Of a stretch of 64,000 nt of DNA, positions 45,591 through 57,545 are shown in pieces. A program made the position numbers and the translations under genes. Below the pieces are notes generated by a model. It had not been told where the DNA came from. It saw nothing but the letters and a program-made list of their open reading frames with translations, and did no database searches. The stretch is from Siphonodentalium dalli (Eukaryota > Mollusca > Scaphopoda > Gadilida > Siphonodentaliidae), in contig CP136065.1 of NCBI GenBank assembly GCA_032622095.1, positions 154,757,577 to 154,821,576 of the forward strand, read 5' to 3'. How positions within the stretch are numbered: the first letter of the stretch is position 1; every line of letters starts with the position of its first letter.

Positions 45591-46240
45591 CAAAATCTGA
45601 ACTATGATCTTTATTGTTTGACTTGTAGGATGATGCAAACATGTTATGGCATGTGGATATAAGATACATGTAAGATAATATTTATTAGCAAATCATAGAT
45701 AATATGATGTCTGCTACAAAAGTGACATAAATAATTTTGACAATATAATACAATATGGATGGGATTAAGAGACATTATATACAGTCTAATACTAATATAT
45801 ATCCAATGAATGAACTGTAAATATTTACTATTTAACCCGGGACGAGCGTTTCATAAACATATGGCAATGATTCCAACTACGAGAGACGATGCATATAATT
45901 AATGTACAAGAATGATGGCTCCTTTTGGATATAATGGTTGAGCAAATACTACTTTGAGGAAGATTATTCTCTATTCACATTCGATAACCCCAGCGGAATG
46001 TTTCACATAAATTTAAATGTTCTCACATGAGAGGGACTGATGTCGGGATCCTCTGGCTATTCATAAATAGCTCAATTTCAACAAATGTGTGATATATATG
46101 AACCAGGCCAATGCCCCGAGGTAATCAACTAAAAACAGGGTAATGGATTCTCATTAAATGTGTATAAACTTGTGTTAATAAATCCCTCAATATAGACCTC
46201 CCATGAAATGCAAACAGGTTACTGATGAATGTTTTCATCA
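45591..46240. other. AT-rich, no gene
   Basis: A block near 45880-46020 is a diverged copy of 19080-19170 (ttgaggaagattattct, 'gaatgtttcac'). Confidence 0.4.
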
Positions 46241-46628
46241 AGCCTGTGGGCTAGCAGCACCAAACTCACCCTCTTGGGACCTCATTCTGCATGGCCTCAT
46301 CTGCTTTGAGAGACATAGACTCAGATTGAAGTTCCCAAATGTTGAATATTGTGATGTACACCCATTGGGAACCTCGATTATGCATTGTGTCGTCGCCAAA
46401 TTTGGGGATATAGAGAAAGTAAACTAAAAAAGAAATATAATCTATGTGAAGAAGTTTCTATAGAAATTTGATAATAAAGAAACTTTCCAGAGAAGATGAG
46501 GCCTAAGGAGAATTAGGTCCCCAGAGGGTGAATTTAGTGATGCTAGCCCACAGTGCGGGATAGCATCACTGAATTCACCCTCTGGGGTCCCCATTCTGCA
46601 TATGACAGGCACACTAAACACCAGCTTG
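46241..46628. mobile_element. GGGTGAATTTAG-hairpin MITE, copy 7
   Basis: Left hairpin reduced (agcagcaccaaactcaccc), right hairpin intact (agggtgaatttagtgatgct and complement). Opposite orientation to copy 5 by its core sequence. Confidence 0.85.
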
Positions 46629-47104
46629 GTTTTCATGCATGATAAAAAACCATGCTGTCTGTTGATACCCATCTCTATAACCAGCAAAGTGCATCTTGAA
46701 TACACATTTAATAGTACAGGGTGCATGTACGAACTCAGCAATGTGCAAATATTGGGTCCGTAAATAGGACAGTGAGACAACTTCCTCTTTACGCTAATCT
46801 GGGGCAAGATAACCCCAAATACTTAACATTCAAATGTAACTAGTTTATATAGATCAAACTCTAACCAGGACACTGGAGTTGTTTACAACTTCAGAACTGT
46901 ATGTAGAGCTGTTTGTGCGTGTGGAATCATAAAAGTGCATTTAGCGGTCATACTAGTACTAGAGTAGTTATTGAATACTGACAATATTGAACATTACGTA
47001 TTGAAAGTAGCGACCAGGGGAACTCAATATTTACCATAATTTGCAAAAATAGGAATGTGACTGAATTTAGTTCATTTAGACCCAAAGCCTGGGATAGCAC
47101 AGTA
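46629..47104. other. No gene seen
   Basis: A 26-nt interval near 47035 has an acceptor and donor on the minus strand but is too short to support. Confidence 0.4.
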
Positions 47105-47352
47105 TTAACCCTTTCATGACTGGAGCAAAAACCCTGTGCCAATGCATTCTCTTATATTATGCAAGTCTCCCATAGGGAGTCTCACATTTATAAGATAATG
47201 CATTGGCCTACAATATTTACCTTGACCTTGTAAGCAAGTGCATTCTCTTATATATGCGAGGCTCTGTATGGGAGACACACATATATCAGAGAATGCACTG
47301 GCACAGAATCTTTAATGCTGCACCAGCACAGTTCCCATCATGAAAGGATTAA
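47105..47352. mobile_element. TTAACCCTTTCATGAC MITE, copy
   Basis: TTAA at both ends. The block tcctgaaattttgcg near the left end is deleted (gactggagcaaaaaccc). Two hairpin pairs. Confidence 0.85.
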
Positions 47353-47482
47353 AAGGCTCATAATAGTGCCATATTTCCACCATGTCCGAATGTCTGATGA
47401 CTTAAATTTGATCCATCAGGCCATTTTGCCATTTACCAGTTATTTTTATTGCCACAGTAAGGTTTTTTAACATGCACATATT

Positions 47483-48076
47483 CAGGGTTTGCGATAGGGG
47501 TTGGGGAATGGTACCCCTATGGTCGCTAGGGGAAATCCCTTCAAAAAATTGCGAATATCTAATAGTAAATCAGTCAATAATTTAAGCCAAGTTCTGAATA
47601 TCAAATATAATATACAAGTAGATAAAGTAAAGGAATCATAATTGTTTTATATTTATGACAATTTGAAGGGTTAATGTACGGATGTTGTCATTTGGCACTG
47701 CATGTAAACATTGATATTGTACAGGCACTGTAAACTTTGCGACAGGTGGAGTTAAATTTGCATGTAAAATAAGTGTACTGACAATTATTGTACAACCATC
47801 AACAATGGTGGATGAAATTTACTTTGATGTCCAACTTCACTACATTCATAATAACATGTTATATTTACCATGAAATATTCCTGATCATTCTTCAGTGGCA
47901 GCCGGCAAATAAAATTATCCTTGTTTATCACCCCATTGGTTTTATTTAGTGGGATATACACACGTGTTGTAGGTATTAACCTGTGGATCGGGTAGGAGAA
48001 TATCGGAGGAGAAATTAGGGTGAGGGGAAAGAAAGGACCTTGATAGGGACTCGCTGCCCCTATAGTGGAAACCCTG
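47483..48076. mobile_element. CAGGGTTTCC-ended element, copy 2 (hAT-like)
   Basis: Left cagggtttgcgatagggg, right inverted cagggtttccactatagggg. 594 bp. By its ends it lies in the opposite orientation to 37679-38271. A 101-codon minus-strand frame at 47785-48090 lies almost wholly inside; it has no domain and is not called. Confidence 0.6.
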
Positions 48077-48180
48077 GCATTGTGTTGCACATGGGGCAGC
48101 CATAAGTGTCAGCACCTTGATACCATGGTGTACCCAGCATAAGGTTATCCCTGAACATGATGACATGAGAGGATTGGAGG

Positions 48181-48620
48181 CAAGTCTGAATTTAGTGTGT
48201 CTGACATTTGAAGAATGAGGTCCCCAGAGGGTGAATTTAGTGATGCTACCCCATACAGCAGGTTAGCATCACTAAATTCACCCTCTGGGGACCTCATTCT
48301 GCTTAGGCCTTCTGGGAAATATAGATCTATAGTCTCAAATTAACATTGTTTGAGTGACTTTTTCCCTTGTGGGAAGTTTCTTTTTCTCCCTAATTTGCAG
48401 AAGATAAAATGCATATCCGAGGTGACTAATGGGTGAACATCACCAACTTCAACTGGGAAATTCAATCTGCTCCTATGTTTCCCATAGCAGTTGAGACCTA
48501 AGCAGAATGAGGTCCCCAGAGGGTGAATTTGGTAATGCTGGCCTGCCTGTGGGATAGCGTCACTAAATTCACCCTGGGGACCTCATTCTGCATATGTCAG
48601 ACACACTAAATTCAGACTTG
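48181..48620. mobile_element. GGGTGAATTTAG-hairpin MITE, copy 8, best preserved
   Basis: Inverted ends of about 40 bp (caagtctgaatttagtgtgt, then ctgacat) nearly perfect, both hairpins clear. 440 bp. Useful for defining the family boundaries. Confidence 0.9.
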
Positions 48621-48621
48621 A

Positions 48622-48801
48622 GCGGAAGTAAAACATTTATCCAAGAGGTTTTGTGATGAGTCTGATATTCTGTTGGTCTGGAAGAGCATTGCTCATTGCA
48701 TCGCTGATCGATTTTGTGATGATCATGGTACTGAGAATGCAGATGGCGACAAAATGTCTGACAGATACCATGTCAAATTTGAACGCCTAGCCATGTCGTA
48801 G
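48622..48801 (+). other. Open stretch of 59 codons, origin unclear
   Basis: Between TGA at 48619 and TAG at 48799 one plus frame is open and protein-like: KHLSKRFCDESDILLVWKSI, AHCIADRFCDDHGTENADGD, KMSDRYHVKFERLAMS. It has no ATG near its start and no clear splice acceptor. 'taccatgtcaaatttgaacg' near the end resembles blocks of the GACGGACGG repeats, so it may be repeat-derived. Confidence 0.25.
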
Positions 48802-49419
48802 ATGTAGCTCAAAAGTTGGCCCACTATAATTACACAACTGAGCAATCCACTTCTCATATTTACTAGTAATTAGATAACTTGTCTGAACCATATTGCAATT
48901 ATTTTCCAGTTTGAATGGACATTTTATTTCATGAAAAAATTACATTGAATGGCTTCATTCAGGAGTGCATAACTTAAAGATGGTCTATCTCTTCCCAGAA
49001 AGTTTTATATAGATTCTGGACTATAAAATAATAGATATGAATCTTTCTGGAAAATATTCTACCATTATCAATTTTAGTTAGAATTTCTTTTGACATTTGT
49101 GGGTGGAACAGTTTTAGGGGCTCTTTTTAGAACAGAAATAAATGCAAAAACGATTGGAATGTACCATGAGTGTACCAAGAGAGAGCACTCTATCTTGTTA
49201 GCACTCCCAATCAAGGCAAATTGCAGATCAGCTATGAGATTTATCATGATTTACAATAAAAAATAAACCACTTTATTATGCCTCTAGACAAGTAATATAC
49301 ATGTACCCCATCTTAGGTTTTATCTGTATTTTTTCACAAAATAGCTATTTGTGGTCTTGAAATTGTGATTTATAAAAATATGTTGTTGTTGTAATTGTGG
49401 TCCGACAGAAATGTTTAGT
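48802..49419. other. AT-rich, no gene
   Basis: 'ctatctcttccc' plus 'tatatagattct' near 48990-49020 is also found near 808-832 and 14096, so another dispersed repeat is present. Confidence 0.4.
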
Positions 49420-52400
49420 CCACCAAAATCGCTCACAAAATCACTTAAATCATGACATTTTGAGATTGAACCTTCCCCTACAGTGAAGTACATTATTAAG
49501 GAACAGATAATAACTAAGAAATATATTCCCTGCAATTTACTTGAGTAGCTCATGGTGGTTTTGTATGCACTTGTATGTCCAGAGCTAAACTCTTCATGAA
49601 ACCACTAATTGAAGGTCCAGGAACAATATTTGGTTGGTAACACATTTCCCATTGAGGGCGAAATGGGTGAAATGGCCACGCCCTTTTTGCGCGAAGTACT
49701 ACCATCCATATCTCCAGGACCGTTGGACATAGGTTTTCTGACCACTCAAAGTGTGAAGAATGGCCACATTATGGGGGGTCAGTAATACATTTTCATATCC
49801 AAAAGTCAATGGTTTTTAAGATAATTGCCAAAAACCCAAAAAAATCCATTTTTAAGGGTCTGAACCCCAATTTTGGGTTCAGCACATTTATCTCAAAGTT
49901 GAGCCCCCCAATTAGAATTTTATTGACCTATATCCATCGGTGCCACATACATGTATCATTTCTGATATGTTCTGTACATTTATCGGATGGGATTGACCTT
50001 CAAGGAGCTCTTGATCCTGAAAATAAGGTTTTTGGATGGAATATATTGGTTGTAGCATGAAAAAAACAGACATTTTCCCAATAACAATGATGTTGAAGAA
50101 ACCATCAATTATAGGGTATTTGATCAGTAACCTAAAACTCCTGCAAAAAGGTTACCTGGTGATATAATTGGATGTAGTTCATCTTTTGTTTTGTTAGTTC
50201 ATCTAGATTTCATGCCCTTTGATGTAAGAAAACAAGTCATAAGAAAGATGCAGTTGCAGTAATATTAAAATATATTGTCCTGTTCAAAACTAACAAATGC
50301 ATGTCTATTGGTTATTGGTGTGATATCCAGTAATAAAGACTGAAAATAATCCTTCAGATTATTTTATAAGGGCTTTAGTCCAGTTATAATAAATCCACAC
50401 ATTAAAAATATAGGGCTTCCATACATACAGAATACCTTCCAACTTGACAATCGTTCCTTGTGTTCAACTAAGTGAGTTCATGTGAGGTTCATGGAAACTT
50501 ATTTGGCAACCTTGATTCTAAAGTGTCTAGCTTTATGGGCTTGAAATTCCGAATGCAATCCAGTTGCGTCATGAGTTCAGAGTGAGTTAGAAGAAAAATA
50601 CAAGCATTATTTTTTTTATGTATGTATATGTGCCACTCCAAAAATGTTAGTAAAAGTACTGTAATCCGTTTGGTTTTATGTTATAGGCACAGGAGTTATA
50701 TATATACTTTACATGTAAAATATTGTGAACCATGCAGGTACATGTATGTGTGTCAGTCGCTTTAGGTGTGTGGTGTACATGCAGTAACTACATGTATATT
50801 TTAGTGAAATTAATGGTCTGCACTCTGCAGTATTTCAAAAAACATGCTATGGCCATGCCTACATATACATATGTACACTGATTCTAACACTATGATTGTC
50901 AGGTTATAATCTATGTTTGAGGAAAGTTACTATGTATTTTTCATTTGTGTTGCATTTGTCAATATTAATGGGTCCCAGAAGGCGGAAGCCCAGATGTTAC
51001 TAGTGCAGAGCCCATTTAATTTTCATGAGACTGGTGGACTGCATGTCCATACTCCTATATAACATGACTTCTATCAAACCTAGATGGTATTGTGTAGGTT
51101 TTACTAGAATTATATTTAGAAAAAACTCAACCATTATTTTCCACTGCCCTTATTATATATCACAATATATTCATTTGGCAGTATTCATCCCAAGTTTAGT
51201 GGTGATGCTAATAAATTTGGTATGATACTCAGGTAGAGCAAAGCGATCTGAACAAATCGAGGATAAGCCACTCTGTGTAGAAAACATTAAAAAACATGTA
51301 TATTGTGAAATATTTTAATAATGGCTGCTGGTTTTTACAAACTGGCCATAATTGAGATCACTATTCCTGTTGTTTACCAAACATCAGCGTACACATTAAA
51401 TATTTTGAAATATATATGTTCTTGAATGTTTCATACAGACACTGACTTTTGCACAAATTGCTCGGATTAGCCAAACAATGCAAAAATAACCAACTTTAGG
51501 TAAAATGATGGTACTCTTTCTTAACAGAATCGCTTTGACCTACAAACATCATAGCAATCCAGTAGTACCCATCAGCATGATATAAATTAGCAGGACCACT
51601 TAACCTGGGGTGGTATTGAAAATGAAAATATCTTTAAAATGGTAAGTTATGAGGGCTATTAGCTATTATGAAGAATTATGTTAGTGAAATTATAGACCAT
51701 CATCTTCTTCAACCTGCAAGTGCTGCAACTATCATGGCCAATCAAAACTAATGTGGGACTGCATGACAAAGGCTCATTCTACTATTGATTGAATAGTGAT
51801 GATTCCATCATTTCCTAAATCTTTTTGTGAGATGAGGTGTCCTTTTGGAAGAATTGATTACTTCTGAAATATATACTGGTATATATGGTCATCTCTTATC
51901 TGATTACAACATGTTTTTACTATGCCAAGATGCAATACCTATTTTAATATTGCAACATGTGGCTGCTGCATGAAGCAAACAGCTGGTCATTCCATTTAGT
52001 AAAAGTGTTTAGCATGTTTCATAGCTTTGTTGATAACAAATTATGAAAACCTGTTTTGTTCAATCTGTACATTTCTGTTGATTAGAGCACAATTGTTACC
52101 TGATTTTTGGTAAAGCACACCAGTTTCCAAGGCATGTTCAAAGTCGGGAAGAGCATATGTTGTGTGTCGGGATCAACACATTCTCAGCAGCAATTTCCAG
52201 CTAATCCCATTGTGTGTGGTCAATTGTGCTCTTAAGTCGGTCAGAGCATGGGGATAGTTCTTTAAAAAGTGTCATACATATGTTGTGGCCTTGGTGGTAT
52301 TGTATACCTGTGGTGCGTAACATGCTGAAATCGGTTTTTGGCAATTATCTTAAAAACCATTGACTTTAGGATATGAAAATGTATTACTGACCCCCCATAC

Positions 52401-53915
52401 TGTGGATTTTCAGGGTCAAGAGCTCCTTGAAGGTCAATCCCATCCGATAATGGTACAGAAATTATACCTGTATGTGGCACCGATGGATATAGATCAATAA
52501 AATTCTAATTCGGGGCTCAGTTTTGAGATAAAAGTGCTGAACCCCAAAATTGGGGTTCGGGCCCTTAAAAATGGAATTTTTGGGGGTTTTGGCAATTATC
52601 TTAAAAACCATTGACTTTTGGATATGAAAATGTATTACTGACCCCCCATAATGTGGCCATTCCGCAAATTTTGTGTGGTCAGGCAACCTCCTATGTCCAA
52701 CGTTTCTGGAGATATAGTCACGTCGGATGGTAGTACTTCGCACAAAAAGGTCGTGGCCATTTCACCCATAATGGGAAATGTGTTACCAACCAAATATTGT
52801 TCCTGGACCTTCAATTAGTTGATTCATGATGAGTTTAGCTCTGGACATACAAGTGCATACAAAACCACCATGAGCTACTAGAGTAATTATATCTCGACTT
52901 TATAAGGTTCCCTGTCAAAACTTCAAAAAAGTTCCAAGGTTTTTCACTGGTGAAATATGATCTCTACAGGCGTTAGCAAGAGTAGCGATTCATGGCATGA
53001 TCTAATGTATTCAAATCCTGCAATAACTGCTGATTTAGATGTTAAAAAGGTTTTAAACTTGCCAGAAAGCTACAAAGCTTGAAAATGAAGCTGAGGTAGG
53101 CCATTCCATTGATTGATTTAATATCAAATCTATTGGCATCTAACTTTCCCACCACAGAATGAAAACCCATCCTGATATTGGCATTTCCGCAAGACATTGC
53201 AAGAATCCAGCCCACACATGTTTACACACCGTCATTCCATCATCATGTGCAAGCAGATCACGAGATCAAAAGAATGATATTTAACTCTTTAATCCCGAAT
53301 GAATTCTCCCATTAAATTTGTAAATTATAAAACATTATTCTTCATTTGTAGGGAAGTTTCTGATAATTTATACAGAGACACATCATTGGATTCTCATTCA
53401 ATATTAAGTAGATCATGCCATGAATCTCTACAAAGTACAAAGCCTTGGAACTTTTTGAAGTTTTGACAGGGAACCTTTAATATAAAGGTGAAAAATTACC
53501 GTGGGGAATATATTTCTAGTTATTATATGTTCCTTAATATAAATGTACTTCACTGTAGGCCAAGGTTCCAACTCGAAATGTCATGACTAAAGTGACTTTG
53601 TGAGCGATTTTGCTTTGCGTCACTTACAATTATGGAATTTATACTGGGTAATTAATTCAATGTTTATTGCGATATTGGCTCAGAAAAGTCACAGTAAAGC
53701 ATGCAATTTTGAGTTGGGACCTTGGCCTACAGTAAAGTACAGTATTACTAGTAAAGAACGGATAATAACTAAGAAATATATTTCCCACGTTATTTTTTTC
53801 GACTTTATAAGGTTCCCTGTCACAACTTCAAAAAGTTTCAAGGCTTTGTACTGGTGGAATATGATCTCTACGGGCGTTAGCCAGAGTAGAGATTCATGGC
53901 ATGATCTAATTCAAT
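49420..53915. mobile_element. 4.5-kb inverted-repeat complex
   Basis: The left arm 49420-50025 is inverted at 52403-53615, the latter interrupted by a separate element (52896-53490). Shared landmarks are aaaatcgctcacaaaatcac, 'gaaggtccaggaacaatatt', gtagtacttcgc and 'gggattgaccttcaaggagc'. Within the right arm, ggcaattatcttaaaaacca is duplicated (52340 and 52590). A further direct copy of the outer segment at 53676-53915 makes a second palindrome centred near 53645. The 2.3-kb middle (50030-52320) holds no recognised gene. This could be a large foldback transposon or repeated insertions of one element in both orientations. Confidence 0.7.
52896..53490. mobile_element. AAGGTTCCCTGTC element nested in the inverted-repeat complex
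   Basis: Inverted ends of about 40 bp: aaggttccctgtcaaaactt, then caaaaaagttccaagg. Removing it rejoins the arm sequence ctactagagtaatt / ggggaatatatttctagt, matching 49507-49556 inverted. A partial copy of its left end lies at 53796-53915. Confidence 0.75.
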
Positions 53916-54018
53916 AAGATGCAGGGATGCTCAGACTGAAGGCCTTTAAAGTGGGCTCATATGATATAACATAATTTTTTATAAAAGTCTATAAAACAAC
54001 TGTCATCATCAACAAGTA

Positions 54019-54170
54019 CATGTAATGCTCTAAATAATCGACTCCTTTAATAACCACAGCACACCGAGAGCTTTCCGATGAATGGCAACAAGCCATATTT
54101 CCGACTAAATCCTGAAAAGTTACCCATAATTCTGCTGTGGTTAAGGAGTCGATTACTTAGGGCATTACTG
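54019..54170. mobile_element. CAGTAATGCCC foldback MITE, copy 10, left arm deleted
   Basis: catgtaatgctctaaataatc, then a jump from accacagcac to gagagctttccgatg; right arm complete. TA flanks. Confidence 0.85.
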
Positions 54171-54539
54171 TAAATAAAAATAGAAAGACTTTGTTCTTAT
54201 TTTCATTATTAACCTTTAACAGACGTAAACGTACACGTCACGTGCTATATGGTCCATAGGTACTACAGACCTACTTCAGCACACTAGCAGTAGGCCATTA
54301 GTCATAACTGGAATTCAGATACTGTTGCATCGGAATAACTGTATCTCGAAGTTTCAAACAGTGTATGATGTTCCACGATTGTAAACGATAATCATAATAG
54401 CCTTTCAACTGAGTCAGTTTTATGGTTCTTGTGATATTCCCATTATATTTTTTCATTAGAAATGGCAATAACGTCAACAGCCCAGCACACAACGTCATTT
54501 AGCAGTGAAGAGGTTAATAACTCTCCATTAATGAGATTT

Positions 54540-54845
54540 CACATGTCAAATCCATTGTTATGTAAACATTACTGTTACATTGACATAGTCCAATAAGTAC
54601 CCAAGTTTTATCAAAACTTGATGGTAAACATTGGAAAGTTTCAAGCATTGAAAAATATTCTGAAAATTATTTGAATTTACTACACTACACGATTAGCAGT
54701 GTTTGTTGACAAATCACTATGACAGTCTTGTTATCATAACAATGGTTTCAACACACAAAATTTCATTATTATCGAACTATTAATAATGAATACAAAACAA
54801 AGTTTAACTATTTCTCCATGTTCTTCTTGGTGGTGATCTTTTAAC
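54540..54845. repeat. Dispersed repeat, inverted relative to 17030-17290
   Basis: Contains ttttatcaaaacttgatgg and ends at atttctccatgttcttctt. It ends less than 30 bp from the donor side of the exon at 54873. Confidence 0.5.
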
Positions 54846-54872
54846 AGACTTTTATAATTTTTTCACATTTAC

Positions 54873-54957
54873 CTGCTTCGAAGGCCTTTAACATTGCAAT
54901 AAGAGTGCCTTTGGTCCCTTTAACAAACATCCTAGTACTCATTAGCTCAACATCCAT
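54873..54957 (-). CDS. Possible first coding exon of minus-strand split gene
   Basis: Minus-strand frame from ATG at 54957: MDVELMSTRMFVKGTKGTLI then AMLKAFEA, ending GCA G before a gtaaatgtg donor. The phase (1) matches the acceptor phase of 38551-38646, so the join would be in frame. A TAA lies upstream in the same frame near 54980. If it is an internal exon instead, an acceptor after a CT-rich tract (cattcatttctatggatgttgag) would give phase 0, which fits less well. The protein is not recognised. The plus-strand frame at 54905-55168 overlaps and is judged a shadow. Confidence 0.6.
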
Positions 54958-55355
54958 AGAAATGAATGAATGGGAATGTTATAACTATCTATCTCTGAGT
55001 GTCGGGTTATTTAAAGGGTTACCTGTCTCATCCTCACTAATTTCTGAAGCAGGGGTAAATGAATGCACTACTCTAATTGAAAGTCGGAAAACATTTAAAC
55101 AGGTCATTGATTGTCCTGATAAATTCATCTTTGACCTCTTAACCCACATCTCCTGTACACATGATTAAAGTTGACATACTTGTGCTATGCTATCCAGTAA
55201 TTATTGCATCAAAAGCACTCATGGAAGGACTGTCCTATTATATTCAATGGGGTCAAATCAATTAAGATCTGTCTGGTCATATGATCAATAGATACTTGTA
55301 AGACCATATGTCCTTATGAATTATAGGTACACAAAGTGTATTTGATTTAAGTGCA

Positions 55356-55612
55356 TTAACCCTTTCATGACGGGAGCTGCATGATGGTGCAGAATTAAAG
55401 ACCCTGTGTCAGTGCATTCCCTTATATATATGAGTCTCCCATATAAGAGAATGCACTGGATTATAAGATCAAGGTAAATATTGTTAGGCCAATGCATTCT
55501 CTTATATACGCGAGGTGCCCTATGGGGCCGTATGGGCGACTCGCATATATGAGAATGCATTGGTACAGGGTTTTTGCAAAATTTCAGGAAACTTCAGTCA
55601 TGAAAGGGTTAA
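55356..55612. mobile_element. TTAACCCTTTCATGAC MITE, copy
   Basis: TTAA at both ends, aaccctttcatgacggg and, inverted, cttcagtcatgaaagggtt. Two hairpin pairs, the second partly decayed (ggggccgtatgggcgac). Confidence 0.85.
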
Positions 55613-56449
55613 AGCCACACATGTTTTTTAAAGAAATTTGGGGAAACGGCGTTGTTGTCATTGGGGTACATGTGCCCCAACGACCACAGCACCGTATTCC
55701 CAAATAACACACACACCCACTGAATTCATTTCTCATATATATATATATAGCTTTTTGACGATTTATTCCCATAAAAAGCTGAGTGTATTCTGATTTATTT
55801 TCACAAAATCTGCCAAGAATTTGAGAGTAGCCCATGCATTAAGTCAGCCCAATATAAGATTTCCAAGACTTAGCAATGATAACATGGTCAAATATAGTAT
55901 CTGTAAATAACTATCTTCAGATGCAATTCGGCTGAACTTTGAAAAGCACACCCAATTATTCTGCTAACCACTTTTAGTGATTAGGTCAGATTGGGTCAAC
56001 AATTTGTGATGTCATGTTCGTGTTACGGTCTGTGTGTTATTGGGGTATGAAACAGGTGACCCAATTGACAGTTGACCAATCACCGAACAGGATTTAGTGT
56101 TAACACAGAAGGGCTATGTAAATATTATTATTTAAGTGGGAGGTCAAAAGGCTAATTTTAAATGGGAGTTCCCATGTAGGAGTACATCTGTTCAAAGATC
56201 AAACAGTATAGAAGTAATGTGTCACCCACTACACCCCCCCCCATGAAAGAGATATTATGATGACAATGCCATCAGAACAAATACCACATGAGGGATCAAT
56301 AGATTACATATTATTTGATTATAAGTTTCTTTCCCCAATTCACATGTTAAAACTTAATGAAAAAAATCGAGATATCTAACGATGTTCACCTCATTAATGA
56401 AACAACAGGCTATATATATCAATTCTGACTGACGGTAGATACTTCAGGG
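55613..56449. other. No gene; one dispersed repeat
   Basis: gatattatgatgacaatgcc and 'taccacatgagggatcaata' at 56250-56310 recur at 58410-58470 (direct). A (ta)n tract lies at 55734-55749. Confidence 0.5.
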
Positions 56450-57545
56450 TAGGGTCCTGCGAATATTCGATATTCGATTCGAGATTCGATTCGAAAGTCA
56501 AATTCGATTCGAATTCGATTCGAAATTGCCAACTCGAAATTTCGAATATACACTGATGGAAAGTAGGCTGTTTACGGGCAGGTACACACGTCGATCTTAG
56601 ATGTTTTGTGCCATTTAATTACAGAAAATGATGTATATATGTTTCTTATAATTCTCATTGTACATAGCGATTATATATATTAAATATAAGTATAGACAGC
56701 AATTAGCCACTATATGACAACTAAATACGTCTGATTTCTATCTTTGAACATGGTAGCCAAAAGCTCGGAGATCGTCGATGGACCGACGACGCGCGTAAAT
56801 TATAATAGCTATGAGACTGATCAACCGCTAGCGTTATCCGCGGTCTATCCGTCTCAGATTCCGCGTTATGTAATATAGCTCAGAATTTAAACAACACGTG
56901 TTCCCGGCATCGAAAACTGCATTTTCGCAGTGTTTTCTTTTGAAGTTTACTTTCAATTTTGGAGCGTTTTTGACACTTGACAAAACGTCATCCGTTATTC
57001 ATGTTTATTTTAAACATGATAAAGCTGTAGGCTTACACATATGATGAATGCAACATGGTGTATAAATCGCAAGCATCTGGGACAACGACCCACCTATGGA
57101 ATCATCTGTCCAAGAAGCATCCAGCACTACATAAACAGGCTACACTGCGACTGTTGTTGCATCTTCAAGTTTATAACAACGGGTGATTCCGAATGTTGAT
57201 TTGCAATTTTGCATGCACATGCAATCTGTACAAATTTTGCGTGATTTTAGTTCCAATAATCCGTTTAGTGGTTATATATTAATCGTCGTGACGGCCGCTT
57301 GGACGTTTTAATCAATTATTAATTGAAGTTAATAGTATTGCAAATGACGGTTCATCGCCACATACGTTATGATTTAACTTCGTGCACGTAGTTCATGGAA
57401 CGTTTCACAAATCGTCTAATCGTTGACAAAACATGCCCAATTGAGAATACAACATACAGATACGATTCGAATCGATATTCGATTCGATTTCCTGCATTCT
57501 ATTCGATATTCGATTCGATCAAAATCTCCAATTCGCAGGACCCTA
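56450..57545. mobile_element. hAT element with perfect target duplication and BED relic
   Basis: Terminal inverted repeat TAGGGTCCTGCGAAT, 15 of 15 matches. CTTCAGGG lies on both sides (56442-56449, 57546-57553). ATTCGA/CGAAT motifs are dense at 56459-56550 and 57465-57535. At 1,096 bp it is an internally deleted derivative retaining a piece of the transposase N-terminus (57031-57183). It is the best-defined transposon in the window. Confidence 0.95.
57031..57186 (+). pseudogene. BED zinc-finger fragment of hAT transposase
   Basis: Open from 57031 to TGA at 57184. The translation includes ECNMVYKSQASGTTTHLWNH followed by LSKKHPALHKQ. The G-T-T-T-H-L-W-N-H-L-x-x-K-H-P pattern is the second, histidine-containing half of a BED finger; the first half retains one cysteine (C-N-M-V), the second Cys position being Val. 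No catalytic domain or dimerisation region follows. Confidence 0.85.

Noticed and set aside
45253-45607. Frames of 62 and 104 codons containing QTDGQTDG
   Set aside because: The repeat peptide is the GACGGACGG tail of a dispersed element.
47785-48090. 101-codon minus-strand frame
   Set aside because: Lies almost entirely within a CAGGGTTTCC-ended transposon-like element and has no domain.
49809-52743. Similar peptides on opposite strands (MVFKIIAKNPKKSIFKG and its partner)
   Set aside because: They are the two arms of the inverted repeat. A one-base length difference in the aaccccaattttggg block shifts the frame, so coding constraint is not supported.
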